Assembly: GCA_031263965.1 (NCBI GenBank)
Contig: JAISES010000356.1
Location: forward strand, 1-5,735
DNA length: 5,735 nt
Reading direction: 5' to 3'
DNA from: Prevotella sp.
GTDB lineage: Bacteria; Bacteroidota; Bacteroidia; Bacteroidales; Dysgonomonadaceae
Shown here: positions 1 to 5,733 of the stretch, in pieces
Layout: every line of letters begins with the position of its first letter
Position numbering within the stretch: the first letter of the stretch is position 1
Translations under genes and position numbers: made by a program
Notes under the pieces: generated by a model
What the model was told of the DNA's origin: nothing
The model's database searches: none
The model's input: only the letters and a program-made list of their open reading frames with translations

Positions 1-301
1 AGGAGAACTAAAACCGGGTAGCAAAGTTGTGGTAGTCGAAGATCTTGTTTCCACCGGAACAAGCAGCCTGAAAGCTGTAGAGGCAATCCGTCGCGACAGT
101 TCGGAGGTTATAGGGATGGTTGCTAATTTTACTTATGAATTTCCTGTTGCAACTGAGAATTTTAAAAAAGCAGGTGTAGAGTTGATCACATTGACAAATT
201 ATGATGCTGTTCTTCGTGAGGCTTTGCGTACAGATTATATTGCAGAATCTGACCTTGAAACTTTGCAAGAGTGGAGAAAAGCTCCGGCAGACTGGAAATA
301 A
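1..301 (+). CDS. pyrE: Orotate phosphoribosyltransferase, C-terminal part (5' end outside window)
   Basis: The enzyme joins orotate to PRPP to give orotidine 5'-monophosphate, the fifth step of de novo pyrimidine synthesis in the cytoplasm. The reading frame is open from base 2 and gives 99 visible codons, roughly the C-terminal half of a family member of about 210 residues. The diagnostic part is the PRPP-binding loop VVVVEDLVSTGTSS, at visible residues 10-23, where the adjacent acidic residues E and D contact the ribose and the STGTS turn holds the phosphate. The segment after it (MVANFTYEFPVATENFKKAGVELITLTNYD) fits the closing strands and helices of type I phosphoribosyltransferases of the PyrE kind. 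A GTG at 29 lies inside the PRPP loop and is not a start. The next gene begins 14 bases after the stop, which suggests co-transcription. The identification rests on the loop plus the downstream pattern and is fairly secure, although orotate-specific residues in the N-terminal half cannot be seen. Confidence 0.9.
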   Translation, partial: GELKPGSKVVVVEDLVSTGTSSLKAVEAIRRDSSEVIGMVANFTYEFPVATENFKKAGVELITLTNYDAVLREALRTDYIAESDLETLQEWRKAPADWK

Positions 302-315
302 ATTAATACCACCGG

Positions 316-753
316 ATGGCTGAATTTGTAAGCGAAATAAAAATAATACCGTATTCTGATACGGATATCTTTGCCGTACTTTCCGATTTAAACAATCTGG
401 AGCTGGCTAAGGATAAAATACCTCAAAATACAGTAAAGGATTTGACCTTCGATCAAGACTCATGTTCGGTAAATGTTGAACCTATGGGTAAGGTTAAGTT
501 TGTTGTCGTTGAGCGCGAACCCAATAAGGCGATTAAATTCCAATCGGAGAAATTGCCTTTCGATGTCAATATGTGGATACAACTTGTAGCTACGGCGGAT
601 AACGAAACAAAGATGAAACTGACTGTCAGGGCAGATTTGAATCCTTTTCTCAAGCCTATGGTTTCTAAACCGTTGCAAGCCGGTCTGGATAAGGTGGCCG
701 AAGGATTGGCCGATTTGCCATATTCGGAAATATTGAAGAGATCAAAAGAATAA
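316..753 (+). CDS. SRPBCC-fold (START/polyketide cyclase-like) small protein, function unknown
   Basis: This is a 145-residue soluble protein with no signal peptide or membrane segment. The layout is an N-terminal strand (EFVSEIKIIPYS), a helix beginning DIFAVLSDLNNLELAKDKI, a run of antiparallel strands over residues 41-107 (KDLTFDQDSCSVNVE, GKVKFVVVEREPNKAIKFQSE, VNMWIQLVATADNETKMKLTVRADLN), and a long C-terminal helix over about 112-142. This is the helix-grip arrangement of SRPBCC proteins, which bind hydrophobic ligands in a cavity between the sheet and the last helix. I see no catalytic motif, so neither ligand nor reaction can be named. The ATG at 316 is 14 bases after the pyrE stop, and the argH start follows the stop by 4 bases, so it sits inside a tight biosynthetic operon. 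From memory, a protein of this kind occurs between pyrE and argH in other Bacteroidales, which would argue for a real role; that point is recall and not seen here. The family call is from predicted fold pattern only. Confidence 0.8.
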   Translation: MAEFVSEIKIIPYSDTDIFAVLSDLNNLELAKDKIPQNTVKDLTFDQDSCSVNVEPMGKVKFVVVEREPNKAIKFQSEKLPFDVNMWIQLVATADNETKMKLTVRADLNPFLKPMVSKPLQAGLDKVAEGLADLPYSEILKRSKE

Positions 754-757
754 ACTG

Positions 758-2095
758 ATGAAACTTTGGGAAAAAAGTATTCAGGTAAACAAAGATGTAG
801 AATCGTATACCGTAGGTCGCGACCGCGAAATGGATGTACATTTAGCTCCTTTCGACGTATTAGGATCTATGGCGCATATTACAATGCTGGAATCCATCGG
901 TTTACTTGATAAAAAAGAGCTTCCCCTTTTACTTAAGGAACTGAAAAATATTTACCAACAGGCTAGTGATGGTAAATTTGAAATAGAAGATGGCATAGAA
1001 GATGTACACTCCCAGGTGGAACTTATGCTTACCCGCAAGTTGGGGGATATAGGCAAAAAAATACATAGCGGACGTTCGCGAAACGATCAGGTATTGGTCG
1101 ACCTGAAACTCTTTACACGCGATCGCATTCGTATGCTTGTCGGCTCTGTTTCGAAACTAATCGATATATTGCTTAGTCAGAGTAATAAATATAAAGATGT
1201 TTTGATGCCGGGGTATACACACCTTCAGATAGCTATGCCCTCATCTTTTGGGCTTTGGTTTGGCGCTTATGCCGAGAGCCTTGTCGATGATCTGCAAGTG
1301 TTGCTTGCCGCTTATAAAGTTTGTAATAGAAATCCTTTGGGATCAGCGGCCGGTTATGGCTCATCGTTCCCATTAAACCGTCGGATGACGACAGATTTGC
1401 TGGGCTTTGACTCGATGGATTATAATGTGGTTTATGCACAAATGGGGCGTGGGAAAATGGAACGTACCGTAGCTTTCGCTATTGCAAGCATTGCCGGAAC
1501 ATTATCCAAACTTTCGTTTGATGCATGTATGTTCAATAGCCAGAACTTCGGGTTTATCAAATTGCCGGATGAATATACTACCGGTTCGAGCATTATGCCG
1601 CATAAAAAGAATCCGGATGTATTTGAACTGACGCGTGCAAAGTGTAATAAACTACAAGCATTGCCTAATGATATTACATTAATAATTAATAATCTGCCTT
1701 CGGGCTATTTCCGTGATTTGCAAATAATAAAAGAATTGTTTATCCCTTCTTTCGGAGAAATAAATGATTGCTTGCAAATGGTTGCCCGCATGATGGGAGA
1801 AGTTGATATAAACGGGCATATACTGGATGATCCTAAATATCTGTTGATCTTTAGTGTAGAAGAAGTAAACCGCCTCGTTCTCGAAGGGGTTCCTTTCCGT
1901 GATGCTTATAAGCAGGTAGGGTTGGAAATAGAGAAAGGAAATTTCAGACACGACAAGAAAGTGAATCATACACACGAGGGAAGTATAGGAAACCTGTGTA
2001 ACGACAAAATAGAGTTGTTACGGCAACAGATAGTCGATCAGTTTGATTTCGATAAGATCGTTGCAGCGGAAAAGAAATTGATAGAATCAAGATAA
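758..2095 (+). CDS. argH: Argininosuccinate lyase
   Basis: The enzyme splits L-argininosuccinate into arginine and fumarate, the last step of arginine synthesis, as a cytoplasmic homotetramer of the aspartase/fumarase superfamily. All three conserved blocks that build the shared active sites are present: HSGRSRNDQ at residues 103-111, GYTHLQIAMP at 152-161 with the T154-H155 pair, and the signature loop GSSIMPHKKNP at 276-286, which carries the catalytic serine (S277/S278) and the substrate-binding K283 and N285. The length of 445 residues is slightly shorter than the 455-460 of proteobacterial enzymes, as is usual in Bacteroidales. The N-terminus MKLWEKSIQVNKD keeps the KLW start but replaces the GGRF motif of most ArgH proteins, again a group trait. 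The ATG at 758 lies 4 bases after the preceding stop, so translation is probably coupled. The stop codon overlaps the first stem bases of a terminator, making argH the last gene of the pyrE operon. Confidence 0.97.
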   Translation: MKLWEKSIQVNKDVESYTVGRDREMDVHLAPFDVLGSMAHITMLESIGLLDKKELPLLLKELKNIYQQASDGKFEIEDGIEDVHSQVELMLTRKLGDIGKKIHSGRSRNDQVLVDLKLFTRDRIRMLVGSVSKLIDILLSQSNKYKDVLMPGYTHLQIAMPSSFGLWFGAYAESLVDDLQVLLAAYKVCNRNPLGSAAGYGSSFPLNRRMTTDLLGFDSMDYNVVYAQMGRGKMERTVAFAIASIAGTLSKLSFDACMFNSQNFGFIKLPDEYTTGSSIMPHKKNPDVFELTRAKCNKLQALPNDITLIINNLPSGYFRDLQIIKELFIPSFGEINDCLQMVARMMGEVDINGHILDDPKYLLIFSVEEVNRLVLEGVPFRDAYKQVGLEIEKGNFRHDKKVNHTHEGSIGNLCNDKIELLRQQIVDQFDFDKIVAAEKKLIESR

Positions 2096-2123
2096 GATAT
2101 AGAATATTCTCTATATCTTTTTT
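2094..2123 (+). terminator. Intrinsic terminator after argH
   Basis: A 10-bp perfect stem pairs 2094-2103 with 2110-2119 (AAGATATAGA against TCTATATCTT), with a 6-base loop at 2104-2109, followed by a T-run that ends at 2123. The stem begins inside the argH stop codon. Only two of its ten pairs are G-C, so it should be leaky, and the next gene on the same strand starts 20 bases later. Either serB has its own promoter overlapping this region, or it is read through from the pyrE operon at reduced level. No good Bacteroidetes promoter (TTTG / TAnnTTTG) could be seen here. Confidence 0.7.
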
Positions 2124-2143
2124 ATTATAATACGTTCAGACGA

Positions 2144-3364
2144 ATGGAAGAATCAGAAATTATATTGGCGAGTTTATCGGGAGAAGATAAACCGGGAGTA
2201 ACCGCTGCTTTAACGGCTGTATTGGCTCAACACGATGCAAATATTCTTGATATAGGACAGGCTAATATTCATCATTCGTTATCTTTGGCCATTATGTTTG
2301 AGGCTAAAAAGGCAGGTGACGTTATAAAAGATTTACTTTTTAAGGCTACCGAATTAGGTGTTATCATCCGTTTTTCACCTATCGAGAAAGATGAGTACAT
2401 GCGTTGGGTAAATTTGCAGGGAACGAAGAACCGCTATATAGTGACTGTTTTAGGCAAAACCTTGAATCCCATCCATATATCCGCAGTGGCTGAAATTAGC
2501 CGGAAATACAAACTGAATATCGAAAAAATAATTCGTCTTACAGGACGTGTTCCTTTGAATACTTCGGAACGACAAAGCCGTTCATGCATAGAATTGTCGA
2601 TCAGGGGTACAGTCGATGATGTCCGGCAGTTGAAACATGATTTTATGAGCCTTGCCGACAAGATGGAAATCGATATCGCATTTCAGGTAGAGGATATGTA
2701 TCGCCGTATGCGGCGTCTTATTTGTTTCGATATGGACTCTACCCTTATACAAACAGAGGTAATCGATGAGTTGGCAGAACGCGCCGGAGTTGGAGAGGAA
2801 GTGAAAGCAATCACCGAATCTGCAATGAGAGGGGAGATAGATTTTACGGAAAGTTTCAAAAAGCGTGTTAGCCTGCTTAAAGGTCTGGATGAGTCTGTAA
2901 TGAAAGAGATAGCCGGGAATCTGCCCATCACAGAAGGAATGACAAGGCTTATCCGTATCTTAAAAAAGAGTGGGTGCAAACTGGCTATTCTATCGGGTGG
3001 GTTTACCTATTTTGGCAACTACCTTAAAGACAAATATGGATTCGATTACGTATATGCCAATGAATTAGAGATAGAAGACGGAAAACTAACAGGAAATTAT
3101 GTAGGCGATGTTGTAGATGGAAAACGTAAAGCCGAATTGCTACGCCTGCTTGCGCAAGTGGAAAAAGTAGATATACGCCAGACTGTTGCCGTGGGCGACG
3201 GCGCAAATGATTTGCCTATGCTGGGGATTGCCGGATTGGGTATTGCTTTTCATGCAAAGCCAAAGGTTAAGGCTAATGCAAAACAATCGTTGTCTACGGT
3301 TGGCCTCGATGGTATCCTGTATTTCCTTGGTTACAGGGATTCTATGCTCGAAGGAGAAGTATAG
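2144..3364 (+). CDS. serB: Phosphoserine phosphatase with two N-terminal ACT domains
   Basis: The enzyme hydrolyses O-phospho-L-serine to serine, the final step of serine synthesis, in the cytoplasm. It has 406 residues in three parts. An ACT domain spans about residues 5-80 (LASLSGEDKPGVTAALTAVL), and a second ACT-like domain about 97-180 (YIVTVLGKTLNPIHISAVAEI). The HAD phosphatase domain runs from 190 to the end. Its motifs are complete: DMDST at 196-200 with nucleophile D196 and acid/base D198, SGG at 284-286, a lysine in GKRK at 326-329, and GDGAND at 351-356 with Mg2+-binding D352 and D356. The helical cap with E-V-I-D-E-L and R-G-x-I-D-F lies between motifs I and II and is typical of SerB. 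Short SerB proteins lack the ACT pair; in long forms such as mycobacterial SerB2, ACT domains bind serine and inhibit the enzyme, so feedback control is plausible here but inferred. The ATG at 2144 is the first start giving a full ACT strand and leaves room for the upstream hairpin. Confidence 0.96.
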   Translation: MEESEIILASLSGEDKPGVTAALTAVLAQHDANILDIGQANIHHSLSLAIMFEAKKAGDVIKDLLFKATELGVIIRFSPIEKDEYMRWVNLQGTKNRYIVTVLGKTLNPIHISAVAEISRKYKLNIEKIIRLTGRVPLNTSERQSRSCIELSIRGTVDDVRQLKHDFMSLADKMEIDIAFQVEDMYRRMRRLICFDMDSTLIQTEVIDELAERAGVGEEVKAITESAMRGEIDFTESFKKRVSLLKGLDESVMKEIAGNLPITEGMTRLIRILKKSGCKLAILSGGFTYFGNYLKDKYGFDYVYANELEIEDGKLTGNYVGDVVDGKRKAELLRLLAQVEKVDIRQTVAVGDGANDLPMLGIAGLGIAFHAKPKVKANAKQSLSTVGLDGILYFLGYRDSMLEGEV

Positions 3365-3367
3365 TAC

Positions 3368-3390
3368 AAAATGCGCATTTGCTCATTTTT
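3368..3390. terminator. Possible bidirectional terminator between serB and the convergent NlpC/P60 gene
   Basis: Six pairs (AAAATG at 3368-3373 with CATTTT at 3384-3389), one mismatch (3374/3383) and two G-C pairs (3375-3376 with 3381-3382) close a 4-base loop. On the plus strand the 3' arm merges into a T-run (3386-3390); on the minus strand the other arm supplies a run of four T. It lies 3 bases after the serB stop and 31 bases past the stop of the opposing gene. The same bases also contain the perfect 12-base palindrome AAATGCGCATTT at 3369-3380. The stem is weak, and the position between converging genes is the main support. The rest of the 56-base gap is AT-rich with nothing recognised. 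Confidence 0.4.
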
Positions 3391-3420
3391 ATATTTGATA
3401 TTCAGTAATTTATATATCTT

Positions 3421-4179
3421 TTATAAATTCCGGCCTCCTTTTCTCCAGGCTTTACTGTAATACCCTTCGGCCAGCGAGCTTACTATGACTCCATGCTTTA
3501 TAGATGCATGTATAAACTTACCGTCTCCGATATATACTCCCACATGATTTATGTATTTCTTTTTAAAAGTGGAAAAGAATACCATATCCCCGGGTTCCAG
3601 ATCATCTTTAGATATAGTCTCTTTTACATTTTTTGCAATTGCCGTACTTACTCTATCCAATTGCATTCCATAAACATTTTTGTATATAATATTGGTAAAC
3701 CCTGAGCAATCAACCGCATTGCGGCTCATACCTCCTCTTCTGTACCGGGTTCCCAGCCAGTCGGCAGCTTCCCTGTAAAGATCAAGATGCACAGGATCTG
3801 TAATAGAAATGCCTAATCTGGAAGAAAGCTCCTGCATTTCCTTCTGCTCAAGCATCTTTTCTTTCATTAACTCTAAAGACGGAGTTAAATCAATTCCGGC
3901 GTCAGTCAATAATTTATTAGAGATGGGAAATGCGGGATGTTGATCCTCAAATATCTTTTCATACTTAGGAAGTAAGAATTGATACCCATCATCAGTAGTT
4001 ACCTCTACACGATTTGTCGATTGTACAACTTTTATTGATTTAGGAGCTACAGAACCGGCAACTGTCTTTTTCTTATTTGGTTTTTGTTTTCCCTGAGGCG
4101 TTGCCGATACAGACATTGTTGCCACTGAAAACAACAGCAAAAGTGTTGATAATCTTAATGATTTTGGGGATATTCTCAT
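3421..4179 (-). CDS. Secreted NlpC/P60-family peptidoglycan endopeptidase
   Basis: This is a 252-residue cysteine peptidase of the NlpC/P60 family, whose members cut within peptidoglycan stem peptides, typically between D-glutamate and the diamino acid. Residues 1-26 form a signal peptide: basic MRISPKSLR, a hydrophobic core LSTLLLLFSVATMSV, and a likely signal peptidase I site after SVSA, so the protein should be periplasmic. A basic linker (GKQKPNKKK) and a charged helical region, about 27-130, have no domain I recognise; no SH3 or LysM motif is seen. The NlpC/P60 domain covers about 131-252 with catalytic C158 in DCSGF, H212 in NHVGVYIG and H224 in FIHAS, plus the usual GDMVFF at 197-202. 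It ends right after the conserved WRKGGR tail. The next gene upstream on the same strand is a shorter lipoprotein paralogue, 174 bases away across an inverted-repeat element, so co-transcription is uncertain. Substrate bond and partner proteins cannot be read from the sequence. Confidence 0.92.
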   Translation of the reverse strand: MRISPKSLRLSTLLLLFSVATMSVSATPQGKQKPNKKKTVAGSVAPKSIKVVQSTNRVEVTTDDGYQFLLPKYEKIFEDQHPAFPISNKLLTDAGIDLTPSLELMKEKMLEQKEMQELSSRLGISITDPVHLDLYREAADWLGTRYRRGGMSRNAVDCSGFTNIIYKNVYGMQLDRVSTAIAKNVKETISKDDLEPGDMVFFSTFKKKYINHVGVYIGDGKFIHASIKHGVIVSSLAEGYYSKAWRKGGRNL

Positions 4180-4258
4180 TCAATTTCATTTTTTAGCCGA
4201 ATAAAAATATGCAATCCGATCAAATAAAATACTAATACACTGTGTTTTTTATAATATT

Positions 4259-4340
4259 TTAAGAACCTGTTTGAATTTTATAGCAAATTTTTTTCAAATC
4301 CTATAATAATATTTTTCGATAAAATTCAAACAGTTTTTAA
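4259..4340. repeat. Inverted-repeat element, possible MITE, between the two NlpC/P60 genes
   Basis: A 15-bp perfect inverted repeat, CTGTTTGAATTTTAT at 4267-4281 and its reverse complement at 4319-4333, encloses a 37-base AT-rich centre. Similarity continues outward with one gap and one mismatch to TTAA on each side (4259-4262 and 4337-4340), giving arms of about 22-23 bases and a unit of 82 bases. There is no open reading frame inside. Long, nearly perfect terminal inverted repeats on a tiny non-coding unit, with the same four bases at both ends, are what a miniature inverted-repeat transposable element shows. A stem-loop acting on RNA is the alternative. As a terminator for the minus-strand gene that ends at 4354 it is poor, because no T-run follows the stem on that strand; a T-run follows only on the plus strand (4334-4338), where no gene needs stopping. 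The remaining 80 bases of the spacer, up to the start at 4179, show no convincing promoter. Confidence 0.6.
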
Positions 4341-4353
4341 GGCCTTCGTCCAA

Positions 4354-4896
4354 CTATTTCACACGTCCTCCGGTTTTCCATGTGCGAACATAGTAACTTT
4401 CATCCAAATGACTAACAATCACCCCTCTGGATGTTGACGCATGTATAAAACACCCGTCTTTCAGATAGATTCCAACATGGTTAATCCGGCTGTGGCTCTT
4501 CGATGTAGAGAAAAAAACAAGATCTCCTGCCTGCAAATTTCCTTTTGATACATTATGCTTCTTCATCCCGGCTAAATCAGCGGTTGCCCTTGGTAGTTTC
4601 TTATTGTACACTTTCTGATAGATGAGATATGTAAACCCGGAACAATCAAGCCCCTTACGCGACAAGCCCGCATGACGGTAAGGTACGCCAAGCCATAGCG
4701 ACACCTCTGCATATAATGGCATATTACGATCATCGTCTTTATTCAGGTTGCTCAACTCAACACCCAATTTGCCGGACAATTGCGCCACCTCCTTCGGATC
4801 GTATAGTAATCTCCCTGTTGTTCTCTGAGTTCCGCACGATGTGGCTATCAATATCAACAGAATTGGGATTATATATCGAATTAAAAGTTTATACAT
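4354..4896 (-). CDS. NlpC/P60-family lipoprotein, probable peptidoglycan endopeptidase
   Basis: With the start at the ATG of 4896, this is a 180-residue lipoprotein. Residues 1-20 are a short basic and hydrophobic signal (MYKLLIRYIIPILLILIATS) followed by lipobox cysteine C21 and GTQRTTG, so it is membrane anchored, probably facing the periplasm. The NlpC/P60 domain covers about 60-180 with catalytic C85 in DCSGF, H130 in NHVGIYL and H142 in FIHAS, and GDLVFF before the first histidine. It resembles E. coli Spr/MepS in size and plan and is a clear paralogue of the gene downstream: both share LY-E-WLG-YR-G-SR, DCSGF, GD-VFFST and a WxxGGR tail. The frame stays open to a GTG at 4971, but those extra codons translate the hairpin and T-run of the preceding gene's terminator, and they would move the lipobox to position 46; an ATG at 4908 is also possible. 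The ATG at 4896 places the signal sequence normally and is preferred. Confidence 0.9.
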   Translation of the reverse strand: MYKLLIRYIIPILLILIATSCGTQRTTGRLLYDPKEVAQLSGKLGVELSNLNKDDDRNMPLYAEVSLWLGVPYRHAGLSRKGLDCSGFTYLIYQKVYNKKLPRATADLAGMKKHNVSKGNLQAGDLVFFSTSKSHSRINHVGIYLKDGCFIHASTSRGVIVSHLDESYYVRTWKTGGRVK

Positions 4897-4936
4897 ATTG
4901 CATAACATAAAATATATCGATAAAGGTATGAAATAT

Positions 4937-4975
4937 AAAAAAAGAAAGTGGTTTTTATTTCTAAAAACCACTTTC
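4937..4975 (-). terminator. Strong intrinsic terminator of the Ig/calycin-like lipoprotein gene
   Basis: A 14-bp perfect stem pairs 4944-4957 (GAAAGTGGTTTTTA) with 4962-4975 around a 4-base loop, and on the minus strand it is followed directly by seven T (4943 down to 4937). It begins 20 bases after the stop codon at 4996-4998. This is the textbook form and should separate the lipoprotein gene from the NlpC/P60 gene that follows. It also shows that the coding region of that next gene cannot reasonably begin at 4971, since that start would lie in this stem. Confidence 0.93.
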
Positions 4976-4995
4976 CTGTATGCTAAATATAAGAT

Positions 4996-5733
4996 TTAGC
5001 TTGCTTTCTTCGCTCCTGAGAATGTAACAGCAATAGGACTTAGTTCCGGTACTTCTGTAACATTGATAGTCAAATCGAGCACTTGCTCTGTAGCAACCGC
5101 CAGATCGGCCTTTTTAGCCTTATGAGCAACAGTACCTGAAACAGAAACCTTTGCATTAATTTCGGTTTCTCCTACCTTCAACGTTACTGTAGCTTCTGTT
5201 TCAGCAAGAGTAACAATTCCCTCAGCCTTAGTCAGGGAAATTCCATCTACAACAATATCTCCTACTGTTTGTTCTCCAAAAGAGAAATTAGCCAAAGTCA
5301 ACTTAGCTTTTTCTTCTGAAGTGGCCAGTACGATATCCTTTTTGTCTACAACAGGATTCTGACCCGGCAAAGTAACACTTAAATCACCATTATATGTAGC
5401 AGCAATTTGTTCTGCTAAGGTAGCTACTTTCACTTTCAATGTTGCTGTTTTCTTTTCCTTATCTGTTACGGTAAGAGTCGTTTCGCCGACTTTTACTCCT
5501 GTTATGGTGATTACGCCATTTGTCACTGTCGCTGTTGCAATAGTAGCATCGGCCGGAGTAACCTTGTAATCCCCATTTCCTTTTGTAATTTTTACAGTAG
5601 CTGTTCCTTCCAGATCAACACTAACTTCACTGCTTTCCAAAACCAGATTGTTATCGTCATCATCACTACATGCTGTAAATACAAATAAGCTTAATGAAAA
5701 AGCTAAGAATAAATTAATAATTTTTTTGTTCAT
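4996..5733 (-). CDS. Surface-type lipoprotein with Ig-like and calycin-like domains
   Basis: The product has 245 residues. Residues 1-21 are a signal peptide (MNKKIINLFLAFSLSLFVFTA) ending at lipobox cysteine C22. The next residues, SDDDDNN, are an acidic stretch of the type that in Bacteroidota often directs lipoproteins to the cell surface. Residues about 31-103 form one bacterial Ig-like domain of the BIG2 style (SSEVSVDLEGTATVKI, then ATIATATVTNGVITITGVKVGETTLTV). Residues about 107-242 resemble the calycin-like beta-barrel domain found in many Bacteroides lipoproteins: AATYNGDLSVTLPG, KLTLANFSFG, VGDIVVDGISL, and the closing PIAVTFSGAKK. That family has no firmly known activity, so no function is assigned; ligand or glycan binding at the surface is conceivable. 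The ATG at 5731-5733 sits 2 bases from the window edge and is supported by the normal signal peptide, but the promoter and upstream neighbour are not visible. A strong terminator follows, so this gene ends its transcript. The calycin-like call is from remembered sequence pattern. Confidence 0.85.
   Translation of the reverse strand: MNKKIINLFLAFSLSLFVFTACSDDDDNNLVLESSEVSVDLEGTATVKITKGNGDYKVTPADATIATATVTNGVITITGVKVGETTLTVTDKEKKTATLKVKVATLAEQIAATYNGDLSVTLPGQNPVVDKKDIVLATSEEKAKLTLANFSFGEQTVGDIVVDGISLTKAEGIVTLAETEATVTLKVGETEINAKVSVSGTVAHKAKKADLAVATEQVLDLTINVTEVPELSPIAVTFSGAKKAS

Noticed and set aside
29..31. GTG as a start codon for the pyrE fragment
   Set aside because: It falls inside the PRPP-binding loop, and the frame is open to the window edge, so the true start is upstream.
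2126..2131. TATAAT before serB resembling a sigma-70 -10 box
   Set aside because: Bacteroidota use TAnnTTTG / TTTG elements, no partner element is correctly spaced, and the area is AT-rich enough for chance matches.
2683..2979. A 98-codon open frame antisense to serB
   Set aside because: It lies wholly opposite the HAD catalytic region, has no recognisable domain, and is explained by codon use of the true gene.
4202..4224. TTTG plus TATTTTTA on the minus strand as a promoter for the larger NlpC/P60 gene
   Set aside because: The spacing is about 11 bases where about 19-21 is expected, and the second element has a mismatch.
4263..4338. The long inverted repeat as the intrinsic terminator of the NlpC/P60 lipoprotein gene
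   Set aside because: On the minus strand the stem is followed by GTTCTTAAAA and not by a T-run, and the 37-base loop is too large for an efficient intrinsic terminator.
4909..4916. TATATTTT on the minus strand as a -7 promoter element for the NlpC/P60 lipoprotein
   Set aside because: The last consensus base is missing and no TTTG lies at the right distance; if real it would leave a leader of only a few bases.
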